Of a stretch of DNA of 64,000 nt, positions 1 through 10,380 are shown piece after piece. Source of the DNA: Fennellomyces sp. T-0311 (Eukaryota > Mucoromycota > Mucoromycetes > Mucorales > Lichtheimiaceae); NCBI GenBank assembly GCA_025266875.1, contig JALLLT010000053.1, forward strand, positions 62,001 to 126,000, in the 5' to 3' direction. Position numbers and translations under genes: made by a program. Every line of letters starts with the position of its first letter. Positions within the stretch are counted from its first letter, which is position 1. The notes beneath the pieces are model-generated. The model was given only the letters and a program-made list of their open reading frames with translations, ran no database searches and was not told the origin of the DNA.

Positions 1-569
1 TTACAGCGCCTCTTTTTTTTTAAAAAAAAAACAGTATACGCTGCACTTACGAAATGAAGAGGCCCTTCTTTCAGGCTCCTATATCCAGGCATAAAGATAT
101 ATAAAATATCTTGTTATTGGAAATGAACTGTAAATATCTCACGGGATTGTTTGTATACATGGTTAGTGCTGACAAAGGATTGCGTAAGCAAAGCGAATGT
201 ATATGTAATCTTCGTCTATACTTGTTGAAATGCCTATCTTGCTTAATATGCTTCGGTCATTTTTTGCCCTGTAGACCACTGATTTTCCAATTCTGTTGAT
301 GTCGCACATATGTAACGTCATTCCTTGGATGCCAGCAAGTTCTATTTTTGGAAATTGTCGTCTACCTTCCATCTCTGCATACCGTTTTTAGCTGTCGTCG
401 TTTACACAATTTGAATAGGGAGAGAACCGACGCAAACAAACTCCACTTAAAGAAATTCACGTCTACTTCCCATATTCTCTCCCCTAAACGACTGTTAAAA
501 ATACTTCTTTAAACTTTTCGTATTACTTGTGACAAATATTTCCCAAAATATCATCAAAGTACGGCCACT
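1..569. other. AT-rich intergenic sequence
   Basis: No gene is recognised here. Open frames on both strands are short and have no protein-like composition. The right end is the promoter of the next gene, with a TATA element at about 570-576. Confidence 0.5.
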
Positions 570-576
570 ATATAAG
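570..576 (+). promoter_or_regulatory. TATA box of the SDR gene
   Basis: A TATATAAG-type element lies 25 bp before the first ATG (597) and 55 bp before the second (627). Transcription usually starts about 30 bp downstream of TATA, which would put the start at about 600. That falls inside or after the first ATG and favours the ATG at 627. Confidence 0.5.
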
Positions 577-626
577 AACCCCAGATCAAATACTAGATGA
601 TAGAAAAAAAAAAACATCAAATTACA

Positions 627-1559
627 ATGTCCCCAACAGTTCATAGCAACAGCAAGGTTATCCTAATCACCGGAGCGACCGGTGGTCTCGGAAGACTAGC
701 GGCCAAACGATTTCTTGCCGAAGGTCATACTGTCGTGATTACTGGACGAAGCAGCAGTCGGCTGGATGAAACCGTTCAATGGCTCGAACTTTCCCCCTCA
801 ACTCGGGCGCGACTTCATACAATTGTACTGGACCTCGAAAGTTTGGCGTCCATCCGAAAAGCCGTGGAAACGTTCAAGGCACTCGATCTTCCGCTTGACG
901 TGCTGATCAACAATGCCGGTACCACATTGTCGAGCCACGAGTTTGTCGCCGAGACTACCAAAGTGGAGAAAACCATATTTGTCAATGCAGTGGCACCTTG
1001 GTACTTATCCATGTTGATGAAGCCCTTGATGCATCCGGGTAGTCGGGTCCTGTTTGTCGCCTCCAATCTTCACGATCCAAAGACCAAGGGCCCTTTCGCG
1101 ACAATGAGCAACGGACCAGTGAACGATCCCAACCTTTTCCAACTCCTCGACGGCAAGAAAAACTATGACACCTTGGCATACTACAAGATTAGCAAGACGG
1201 CAATGATCTGGGTTGCTTATCAAATGGCAAGAGAGTCACCCGACTTGAACATTATCGCATTTTGCCCTGGATTCGTGCCTATTACGGATCTCAATCGTCA
1301 ACAGCCTTGGGTTTTCCGTGCTGCGCTCAAGTACATTCTTCGTTACACCAGCTCAAACGCCGTATCGCCTCAACAAAGTATTTCCGAGTACCTATACTAC
1401 GCCACCAGCGAGGAGCTTGCCAATGTTACTGGACAGTACTTTGAATTTGGTAAAAAAGCAAAAAGCTCGGTGCGATCGCAAAACGTAACTGAAGCAATCA
1501 AGTTTTGGAACCTTTCAAGCGAAATTTGTAATGCACCTGAATATGCCCTCAAAAAGTAG
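627..1559 (+). CDS. Short-chain dehydrogenase/reductase (SDR), retinol-dehydrogenase-like
   Basis: Intronless frame of 310 residues from ATG 627 (320 if ATG 597 is used; the TATA position argues for 627). SDR landmarks are in order. The N-terminal beta strand leads into the dinucleotide-binding TGATGGLGR loop. NNAG follows (at LINNAGTT), and the catalytic YKISK (Y-x3-K) sits in LAYYKISKTA. Next comes a substrate-pocket segment with CPGFVP. The protein is expected to be an NAD(P)(H)-dependent oxidoreductase of the classical/extended SDR type acting on a hydrophobic alcohol or ketone. The substrate cannot be read from sequence. No transmembrane anchor is evident, and the size fits the retinol dehydrogenase/WWOX-like group. 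The next feature downstream is the U6 gene on the same strand. Confidence 0.85.
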   Translation: MSPTVHSNSKVILITGATGGLGRLAAKRFLAEGHTVVITGRSSSRLDETVQWLELSPSTRARLHTIVLDLESLASIRKAVETFKALDLPLDVLINNAGTTLSSHEFVAETTKVEKTIFVNAVAPWYLSMLMKPLMHPGSRVLFVASNLHDPKTKGPFATMSNGPVNDPNLFQLLDGKKNYDTLAYYKISKTAMIWVAYQMARESPDLNIIAFCPGFVPITDLNRQQPWVFRAALKYILRYTSSNAVSPQQSISEYLYYATSEELANVTGQYFEFGKKAKSSVRSQNVTEAIKFWNLSSEICNAPEYALKK

Positions 1560-1951
1560 TTTTCTGTACAACTCTTAGCAGTGTGTAAAAGATCCCTATA
1601 TGCAAATATAATGTATACCAATAAATATTCTTGTTATGTACGCATTCTTTGTTATTTTGGTGTTAAAGGATTATGCGCCCTCACTGCACGTTCTCATAAT
1701 ACTGCAAGCTCAGAAAAGAATGTACGTATGTGCAGATTGCTTGAAATGAAAGTGCAAGCATATACAAGCCGGGCTATAAGATTAGCCAACCACTTGAAAT
1801 ACAAACGGGGGTGAATAAAGCAGTGACCCGGTTTTTCCATGTCATCATGGATATTTAGAGGATATGTGCCAAGTTTACAAGCATGTGATTCCTTCTGTAG
1901 CCGCAGCATGGTGACTGACACAGCAACGCTGCGTGACGTTCAAAATTCGAA

Positions 1952-1958
1952 TATAAAA
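1952..1958 (+). promoter_or_regulatory. TATA box of the U6 snRNA gene
   Basis: TATAAAA lies about 35-40 bp upstream of the predicted U6 5' end, the usual arrangement for RNA polymerase III U6 genes in fungi. Confidence 0.6.
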
Positions 1959-1989
1959 GGAGGCGCTCAGGCTGTCAATGTTCTTTTTC

Positions 1990-2122
1990 TTCGCTTGTTC
2001 TTGAGATATCTCATGGACAAGCACCTTCCAAAATTTGGACCGAAACAGAGAAGATTAGCATGGCCCCTTCACAAGGATGACACTAAGATTCTGAGCTGGA
2101 TCGCTCTACGGAGCATTTTTTT
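1990..2122 (+). ncRNA. U6: U6 spliceosomal snRNA
   Basis: Contains the most conserved part of U6. The ACAGAGA box is at 2045-2051, followed by AGATTAGCATGGCCCCT and CAAGGATGACAC, which hold the U4-pairing region, the AGC triad and the internal stem-loop. A run of seven T at 2116-2122 is a good Pol III terminator. The 5' stem-loop is well formed but unlike yeast or human in sequence: 1993-2000 pairs with 2015-2022 over 8 bp, enclosing the palindrome TGAGATATCTCA. The exact 5' end is inferred from the TATA box and this hairpin. The many introns in neighbouring genes show that splicing is heavily used here. A divergent copy or pseudogene cannot be excluded, but promoter, core and terminator are all present. 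Confidence 0.85.
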
Positions 2123-2197
2123 AATCTCATGGTCTAATGGCAAAGACACCATATGCTGAGCACTATGGAAATACCGGTTCGATTCCGGTTGGGATTC
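2123..2197 (+). other. tRNA-like element directly downstream of U6 (A box and B box)
   Basis: It starts at the first base after the U6 T-run. Acceptor halves AATCTCA (2123-2129) and TGGGATT (2190-2196) pair over 7 bp with one G-U. The D arm GTCT/AGAC (2132-2135 with 2144-2147) pairs. The T arm ACCGG/CCGGT closes a 7-nt TTCGATT loop (2173-2189). The A-box match TGGTCTAATGG is at 2130-2140 and the B-box GGTTCGATTCC at 2176-2186. The anticodon arm is abnormal: stem CCATA/TATGG (2149-2153 with 2164-2168) holds a 10-nt loop. No T-run follows closely. It therefore looks less like a working tRNA gene than a tRNA-derived promoter module supplying internal-type Pol III boxes to U6, comparable in position to the downstream B box of yeast SNR6. 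Confidence 0.6.
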
Positions 2198-5056
2198 ATT
2201 ATCACTACTATTACTATTACTTAACAAGAAAAACAAAAAGGGTTCTACTCGTTGATCTGTTACGCGATCCGTCTCCATGATTCTTTGCACTGTGATCTAT
2301 AACTGGTGTCATTTGAAAGCGTTTGCTGCTTTGTCGCGCAGTAACTCATTGTCTGCTCTTGCGTGGTATAATGTTGCTCATCGCGCATCAGGCCCTTTCA
2401 TACTGTTGCTTCTATTTGCCAAAGCACACGCAACGCACCATTCAAACGGTTAAAAAGATTAGGTCTCCCAAAGTATGATCGCAGTCCATCGACGATGATC
2501 AACAAGGATCGTGTTCTCTACAGCGCGCAACGTGCAATGGAACTCAGGATCTGAAGAATGGTTCACGTTATTGTGAAGCAGTTTGCACCGTGCTCTATTT
2601 GGCTATGTAATATGGTGCTGCTGCTGTTACAAAGTGCACGGACACTACTGACAGATAGTTTGATAGGCAGACCCAGTTTCATTATCAAATCTTCATCGAT
2701 CTTGTGAATGACACGCGAACCCTGTTTTTGTGTATCTTTTAGCTGCATAAAGGCTTATATAAGAAAATGAATTGACGATATCGAACGAAAAGTCATTGCC
2801 ATGAGCATGCTGCAGCATGGTGGTTTCGATGAATCGACAAATATTCCATCTATCGTACGGTTTTCTGGCGTTCTTCGTGCAGAAATAAAATAGAACAAAG
2901 GCGGCAAGAGATCAAATGGCTGATCCTGTGCGGAGTATCCACCCTCTAGAGTAATTGGCCAAAAAATGCTATATTCCTCTTATGCAAGCAAATCATTCCA
3001 ATCCCATATGGCAACCGTCGTTCAGGAAACCTTTGTCTGGGGATGACAAGCATCTTTGTTATGCATTGTATCTTCTGCGGCCGGAATACCGTTATGCGAA
3101 TATAAAACATAGAAAGCGATGTCCGGTGTGTACATACACAGCAAGTAAAAAGCGGCAGCAGGAGGAATGAAAATAGACTTGTCGACATGGCCGATTGTCC
3201 AGGCAACGGAGAGCAAAATGTGAACAAGATTTCCAAAACTATACATACGATAATCCACCAGTTGCACTTTAATATACGCAGATATTAACTCTTCATAATA
3301 AAGGCCCAGCTATAAAATATCTTTTTTGCGTAGTGCATGCAAGATGGCGGATTTCACTTGATGCTAATAAGATATCTACCGGCTCCTTGTCTTTCTCTTA
3401 TACCATGCTGCTCAACCATAGGGGCACATTTCGTTTTGGCAACCTTATTTGCAGCTATGCAGCTTCCAAACGAGATAAATACGAGGATGTTCCCGACTAC
3501 AACGAACTTTCAGGACATACTCCGGAAACTGATGAAACTCTGCAGTACAATGGTACTCCAGATCATACTGACTATCAAGATGATACGGAGGCTACGATAA
3601 TAATACCCGTGATGTCAGCAAATTGCTCCGCACTTAGATTTCGTCAGTGATGGTGCTACGCGTTTAATCAATCCATTCGTCTACCCATGTCTAAAATAGC
3701 TATTGCGGTATGTACGTAGTAGCATAATCAAAGCGCAGTCGATCACACGCTTTTCCAGAAGCGTCATCGTTCTATCATGGGACAATAATCGAAAGGGGGC
3801 GAAACCGACGGAAATGTACTTGAGCTCCCAATCTTTTTTTAAAAGTTCCATGGCACAAAAGAGCTACTTTGACATTATATCAACGTAATGTGAACGATGC
3901 CGCAGTGGCACACACGCTCCTTATTCAGCACTGATCTTCTGACCGGCAAGTCTAGCAAGCACCGAAAATCATTCTGTGATGCATCTCAATGCATACTGTC
4001 TTGTTGACTCATCATTAAAAGCATCTCTTAAGATGAATGCAGGCTCGATAACAAGGTAGAAAGTGAGACAAAACGTAACATGCAATACTGCATGATTGGA
4101 ACCGATCCATGGCCCGACCCTGTCAAAGTTTAACACAAAACGATGATGCCGGGGTCTCTTTTTTCTTTTTGTTCATTTGGAAAGAAAAAAGGTGCAACAG
4201 CGCACAAATGCGAAATATACCAAACCTCAATGGTACAAGTGCACGTTTTCGTCATCTTTTGGCTTTGGAAAGTAAGCTTTTGCAGGATTTTGGCTTGGCA
4301 AAAAAACAAGCTTTTTGCAAAGATGCCCAAGAACGTTATGGCGCTGCTGTCAGCTGTGTATAGGGCCCACACTTTCAGGAATCGTAGAAAAAGAACCACT
4401 TGGGTGTGTAACCTTGACTAGCGGTAATGGGATAGATGAGGTATATCGGTGGTTTATCACTGTGCCACATCCACATTATGAAAGCACATTTTCTTGTGGG
4501 CATAGTGGCCCCAATGCAACTGAGCCAAAGAAAAAAAAGATCTGAATAGCTGCTTATCAGATGACAGTGCGTGATAACGCGCAGTTTAGACAGGGAGTGC
4601 AGAGCACTATTAGCGCAGATGACATCGGAGACGTCATAATTCAACAGAGATATTATACCTTTGCGACGCGGACCACATGGCAAGGGAGGAGAAGGAGCCG
4701 TTTCAGCGTAGCGGTCAACGATTAATTATACGACATTTGGAAAGGCATTTGATGAACGGGTGTGTGGTGTGGGTGTCTAAGATCTCATAAAAACAGCTGA
4801 CTGAAACTGTGGCCATGGGAAGAGTCACCCGTCTCGGCGAAGGGTTTTGCCGAATACAAAAAGTTAGGTTTTAAGGGCGAACTGTGTTTTCACTTTGCGT
4901 TCTAAACTCTCCAACAAAGAAAAAAAAAGTTCAAATTTCATCAAGAAAAGTCTCGTTGGAACCAAACCTCGCTCCCACCAAGCCGTCTGCCGCCTGATTT
5001 ATTGCCGTTGCTTTAATTCATTTGTTCCATTTTATAATCCTCCCTCCCCTTGCCAC
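2198..5056. other. Intergenic, no gene recognised
   Basis: Only short frames without family features are present. Two overlapping minus-strand frames at 2946-3267 are rich in hydrophobic residues but I could not join them into a convincing gene. No tRNA or repeat was seen. Confidence 0.4.
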
Positions 5057-7462
5057 ATGGACAAATCTTCTGAGAACAAACTATACTCTGGATTATTGAT
5101 ATATCGGTTGCAGAGAAACGTTGAATATTTACTTTTAAACGATTCGTTTACGAACAAAAAACACTGGTTTTTCCCTGAAGGCGAAGTGAAAGGAAAGGAG
5201 GATGAAGTCAAGTAAGTGTGTTTTTTCGTTAATCTTCATGTCAAACAAGCTCATTGTCAAAAAAGGTGTGCTCTGCGTGAAACAAACGAGTTAATTCGCT
5301 TGAACCCTCAGGATCTTCACGTGGAAACGTTTAAGATTCAGTACAAGTACTTGGTCGGCAATACGTAAGTTGAAAGAGGGTAGTTTGGAGCAAGCGAGGT
5401 GTAACAAGCGCGCGTCTATTGGATAGAGTGAAGAGGATCAACATTTACTTTGCGCAAATGGTCGAGAACCATATGCGTTTGCCACCCGGTGCGGATGGGA
5501 TTCATTACATGTGGTGCAACACAGCCACGGCTGTTGAAAAAATAACGACGCGAAGCATTGATGTGGTGTTTAAGCGAGCTCAGGAATTGATCGAGAACAA
5601 GATCAAGACGAATCCGCCGCAGGTTCGTCGTCCCAGAGTCAGCAACGATGATCATCGGCCACGTAGTGCAGCTCCAGCCCGTCCAGATCAACAGCGGGTG
5701 GACGGTATGGTCACGCATCAACGCTCATCTCCGCAGCAACCGTCGCAACGACGACAACCGGAAAATCTGTTGTACAAGACGCGTCTGTGCGAAAGGTTCG
5801 AAAAGGACAGAACGTGTTCTTATGGCGCCAAGTGTCACTTTGCCCACGGGATCAATGAACTTCGCGAACGTGTGCATGAGGAAGAGCGTCCTGCTCGTCA
5901 ATCCAGCGATGCACCCCCCGTCGGCAACGATTCCAAATTCAACAATCGGCTGTACAAGACCAAACTGTGCGATCGCTACCACAAGGAGAAGTTTTGTCAA
6001 TACGGACCCAAGTGTCACTTTGGTATATATGCGTATGCTATTGGAGGGAGGCGTACGGACAATGCTAACTGTACATGTTTTGCTAGCGCATGGTCAGAAG
6101 GAACTCAGGGAACTACCAGCGGATTTTGACCATAATTATATCAGACCCATTGAGGAGGAGTATATGCGACCTAGCAGATACAGACAAGAACTGAAACGCA
6201 GGCAACAAGATGCAGAGGCGGCGGATGGCACTTGGCAAACTCGAGCACCCAACAATGACGACAAGCGAGATGGCATAAACGGTAAATCACCTATTCAGAA
6301 CGGCTGGTCGCCCACCGCGAACCCTTGGTCCAACATGCAAAATCCCTGGAAGACCGAGAAACCCAGTTCGACCAGTAGCAGCAACAACAGTAACGATAAC
6401 GACAATGATGGCTGGCCCAAGGCGGAAGCTGCGCCTAAAAATACCAATGGCTGGTCCAATACCAATAACACTACGGCTGACAACAGCACTACTAATTCAA
6501 TCAAACCCGACAAGGAGAACAACAGCAAGCCTGTCAGTGAACCCAAACCCGTTCCCACTCCTCCCCCCGTCGAGCGCAAGCCTCTTGTCGAGCGCAAGCC
6601 TGTGGCCGAGCGCGCTAGCTACAGCGACAGTAGTGATAGCAGCGACAGCCATTCCCTGGCCTCCGAGCGTACCAACACGCCTTCTCGAGAGGTGAATGGT
6701 AAAGCTTACACAGTAAGTTTTTGTATTTAGTACGCGAGTCGATCTGGCATTAACGCAGGAATAATAAAAAAAAGGAGGATCCGACCAAATCATGGATGAA
6801 GGTTGTGGTTCTATCGAGGGAGGAGCAAAAGATATTGGACGAGTAAGTGGGTCTAGTCAAAGCGGTTCGCATGTTTGAAGCTGACGGGACATGGATAGAT
6901 CGTCTCCGGCGACTTCTCCGTCTCCTGGACCAAACAAGACGAATCCAGAGGACGCACTGATCAACGAACTGAGAAATGTGTTTAAGCAGTATCCCGGCAA
7001 GAGCGGCGTGGAGAGTGGCACCATGCGACCTGACGTCAAGGCTGTGACCAAGATGGAGATGCGCAACGATCTGCCCAAGCGACAGTTGCTGTTCATCATT
7101 TTGGCCAGCATGTTTGACGAAGGAGATTGTCGTGTTACCACCAAAATCGAGGCGCGTCTGCCTCTTTTCACCACGGTAAAACTGGTTGTGCGTTATCCAT
7201 TTTCTGTTCGTTAACCCTCCATTGCTAGTTTGTGAAGAGCGATTCGGATGAGCGCATGCTGTTGAAAGCTTGGGAGAAGCTGGTGACGGGTCGCATGCCG
7301 TCGCTGCTCCAGCGAACGAACCACATGTGCTCCGCGTTTTACCAGCACGACATTCTCAGCGAAGAGGTGTTTGATGCGTGGTACAAGGCGTTGGATGAAG
7401 ACAATAAGGTGAAGCGCAATGCCAACAAGTTCAGAGAGTGGTTGATGTCAGAGGACGATTAG
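5057..7462 (+). CDS. Nudix hydrolase-like / tandem CCCH zinc finger / eIF5-type W2 domain fusion protein
   Basis: Seven exons: 5057-5211, 5266-5364, 5427-6022, 6087-6712, 6775-6842, 6899-7175, 7229-7462. They sum to 2055 nt with every junction in phase, giving 684 residues. Residues 1-140 resemble diadenosine-tetraphosphatase Nudix proteins. The Nudix box runs G42-x5-E48-x7-R56-E57-x2-E60, but the second Glu of the EE pair is Leu61 and the Gly is Arg63, so activity may be weakened. Two CCCH fingers follow, C-x8-C-x5-C-x3-H, each led by YKTRLC or YKTKLC (about residues 200-228 and 259-287). This is the tristetraprolin-type mode of binding AU-rich RNA. A low-complexity Asn/Ser/Pro linker comes next. 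The last ~170 residues are a W2 domain (FYQHDILSEEVFDAWY, acidic end). Exon 3 alone carries the Nudix tail and finger 1, so the fusion is physical. Expected role: cytoplasmic mRNA binding linked to initiation factors or decay (inference). Confidence 0.85.
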
Positions 7463-7546
7463 TACTTTAGCATTCGATTTTCATGCAAAAATATAATCCG
7501 TGACGCTTGCTGCCTCTTTTTCCTTTTTTTTTCGTGTATCTTCATC

Positions 7547-8770
7547 ATGGAGTCTCTGCTTGCGGCATACGCACCCACCATACCGCAAAAGCACATCTAC
7601 AAGCAGTCCGATATCGAGCTGTTTACCCATACCAAAGCATTTGAGCGCATCATTACCTTCATTGCACTGCTGAACACGGCCGTGACCCAGAAGAAGATTT
7701 CAGATCCATGTCCCATCTCTCAAGTAAAAGCAACGATCCACGATAACCAAGATCAAGAAAAAAAATTGAAAGCTCACGTGTAATACTAGCAAACGCAACG
7801 CATCCTTGACATGTTGGACGTGATGGATGGTTGGCTTGCAGAATTTCCACCTCTCGATAACCCGCAACGATTTGGTAACAAGGCATTTCGGCAATGGGTG
7901 AGCAAAGTGGAGCAGGTAGTTGCATGTCTACCAGGTACCAGGAAGAAAAGCTGACGGTATATCAAGCACGCAGAGGAGTTGATGATTAGTGCGTTGCCTC
8001 CAAGCATGCACGCTGCGATCCCCGAACTGGCCGTGTATTTGACCACAGGGTTCGGCAACAGTACGCGGATAGACTACGGTTCGGGCCACGAGCTGAACTT
8101 TTTTGCATGGATCTGTGGTATTGACATGCTGGATGGCTTCACGCCCGACGATTACCAGGCCATTGTCCTGAGGATATTTGTCAGGTACAAGGATTTGCAT
8201 GTGCCATGGAAGTGTGTCTTTGTAACAGTCTCCAAACGTCAGGTATCTGGAGTTGGCACGCAAGATACAGCGGACATATACCCTGGAACCGGCAGGTAGT
8301 CATGGCGTGTGGGGGCTGGACGACCATCAGTTTCTTCCGTACGTGTGGGGCAGTGCACAGCTTATAGGCAAGTTCGTGACTTTAAGCAACAGAAAAAAGA
8401 CAGTGGCTAACGGGATCGAATTAGATCATCCACGCCTCAAACCAAAGTCTGTCACGGATAGAGACACGGTGGAAGCCATGGCACACGAATACATGTACTT
8501 TCGATGCATCCAATACATTCATGAGGTAAAAGGCGGCAGACAGGTGGGGAGATGCGCATATACTAAACGGAAAAGAGACAGGTCAAACGCGGGCCTTTCC
8601 ACGAACACTCGCCCATGCTGCATGACATTTCGGGAGTGCATTCGTGGAGCAAGGTAAACTCGGGGATGACGAAAATGTACGTTGCCGAAGTGCTTAAAAA
8701 GGTGCCTGTGGTGCAGCACTTTCTGTTTGGCTATCTGTTTCCCTTTGAGCCGTCTCCGACCATTGGCTGA
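7547..8770 (+). CDS. PTPA: Serine/threonine protein phosphatase 2A activator (PTPA / Rrd, peptidyl-prolyl isomerase)
   Basis: Six exons: 7547-7723, 7790-7915, 7967-8184, 8243-8367, 8425-8525, 8582-8770. They total 936 nt (311 residues), the usual family length. Family blocks are easy to follow: the alpha-helical N-terminus, [13 protein letters not shown], the signature [34 protein letters not shown], the [12 protein letters not shown] helix, [14 protein letters not shown] and the hydrophobic tail [13 protein letters not shown]/Rrd proteins activate the PP2A catalytic subunit by helping load its metals and switching a proline bond. They act in cytosol and nucleus. The fourth intron (8368-8424) begins with GC, in AG|GCAAGT, and splicing there is needed to restore the conserved Asp-His after QLI. 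The 5' leader is T-rich. The gene lies 84 bp after the Nudix-CCCH-W2 gene on the same strand. Confidence 0.93.
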
Positions 8771-9000
8771 GACCATCATGATAAGATAGTGATATGATAA
8801 AATTGCGTAGCAACAACACGCAAAGCAACCTAAAATCAAACTTTTCCCACATTTGTTGGCTTGGTGATCCGCTCCATCCCAACCGTCACGCAAATGACGA
8901 GACTTTTTGTCGCCTCTTTTTTTTGCGTTTTCTCTTTTTTCTTTTCAGTCGACTCTCTTTTTTCTTCACACGCCGGACTCTTTTTTTTCCGTCATAAAGA
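8771..9000 (+). promoter_or_regulatory. Pyrimidine-rich leader of the arrestin-like gene
   Basis: From about 8920 to the ATG at 9001 the plus strand is almost wholly C and T, with several T runs of six to eight. A shorter T/C stretch (7508-7535) precedes the PTPA gene. Pyrimidine tracts near start sites are common in fungal promoters; no specific factor can be named. Confidence 0.35.
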
Positions 9001-10166
9001 ATGAAACGATTCGTTGGATCGGACGCTAAGCATCTTCCACCGGTGGATCTGGTTGTGGATGATGCGCCAGTGTACTTTATCGGGCCTGCCACCCGAGATA
9101 ATCCAATGGCACATATCCGAACCCGATTAATGGGAAACGTCGTGTTTCATGATCGCAAAATCAAATGGAACCGAATCACACTCCAATTGACCGGAAAGGC
9201 TGGGCTAAATATCCAGGCACCAGTGTCATCGTTGCCGCGAGAGGCTGTCCAAGGAGACATGAACAGTGGCAGCACCACATTGCAGACGACGATTACCGTG
9301 TGTGAGGTGGAAAAGGAGCTGATCTTTACTGGCGCCCCAGTGATTGACTTTGGATTGCACTTGCCTACGCATCTGCCACCCAGCATCAAAGCCAAACATG
9401 CGTTTGTCGAATACACCCTTGTTGCCAACTTTTCCGCAGGCTCCTTCTTTAAAAAGTACCGCATTCAGCGTACGGTGCAGGTCAAGCGCCACTATCTGCC
9501 GAATCCATCGGCGCTTATTCCCAGCGTGGAGCATCACGGTGTTCGTGAATGGTTTGAATGGTCTGCCGAGGTGCCAAAGGCGGCATCGGCTGAATCGGGC
9601 GAGCTTGTCGTGGCCTTGCGCTGGAGTGTTGAAAAGGAACGTGTGGAGGTGGATCGCGTAGAGTTGGCCATCGAAGAACTGGAGACGTATAGGTAAATTG
9701 TTGTGTGTGTATAGGTCAAATAGACACATGGTCGTTTGCTAAGCAAAGTGGCAATAGATTCTCGACAAAGTCAGGCGTTCATAACCTTCCGCCAAAGGTG
9801 ATTCAATTCCCAAGCACCACTTATCATCCGCCCACCTTTTCCACGAGTTCGGAAACTCACTTTGTACGCGCCCCACTTCACCTGACCAAAACACCTAAAC
9901 TCCTCCAGCCTGCTCGGTGTCATCACTTTGACCCATTCCTGGAGATCTCTCATCGTTGTCGTCTCACCATTCACTTCACCGCAGGCAGCAATGCCAAGCC
10001 TGTCGAACTGCAGTTCCCTGTTATCGTAACTGACTGTCCTGCCTCTGCGGCCGATACCGAGCAAGAACGTCCGCCGCAACGGAGAAACGTGGGTGGCGAT
10101 GATGCTGTGGGTGTGGATCTCGACCTACCGGAATACACGCCTCGCTACGAAGTATCCGTCGAATAA
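9001..10166 (+). CDS. Arrestin-like (alpha-arrestin fold) protein
   Basis: Two exons, 9001-9692 and 9758-10166, joined in phase by a 65-nt intron; 366 residues. The N-terminal half has arrestin-N features: a short beta strand with VYFIGP, GNVVFHDRKIKWNRITLQLTG-type strands, and the FGLHLPTHLPPSIKAKHAFVEY segment leading to a VEYTLVA strand. The second exon carries an arrestin-C sandwich (RLTIHFT, VELQFPVIVT) and ends with LPEYTPRYE, a tail motif I know from fungal arrestin-like proteins. No PPxY motif is seen in the readable sequence, so direct Rsp5/Nedd4 recruitment of the classical kind is not indicated. Alpha-arrestins usually act as adaptors for transporter ubiquitination and endocytosis; a related sorting role here is inference. 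It converges on the Ca2+-ATPase gene with about 215 bp between stops. Confidence 0.75.
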
Positions 10167-10380
10167 CCTGTGCATAGAAATCCTGCTTCCCCTTAAACCC
10201 CTTTTGTACATAGCTTTCCATGTAATCTAAATAAAGTAGCACTAATTCCTCTGGTATACAATGATCCGGGCCGCCGGGAACGTGGCGAAAAACATTGATG
10301 CGCGTTACACACGAGTTTATTTTTGGCGATTGTCAAACGAGATATGTTACAATTGGAAAAAAAAAACGGTTTTCTTTTCT

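Noticed and set aside
2123..2197. Ordinary functional tRNA gene downstream of U6
   Set aside because: The anticodon loop is 10 nt instead of 7 and no Pol III terminator follows closely, so it was called tRNA-like only.
2946..3267. Two overlapping hydrophobic minus-strand frames
   Set aside because: No family motif, no consistent splice path and no start context; treated as chance open frames.
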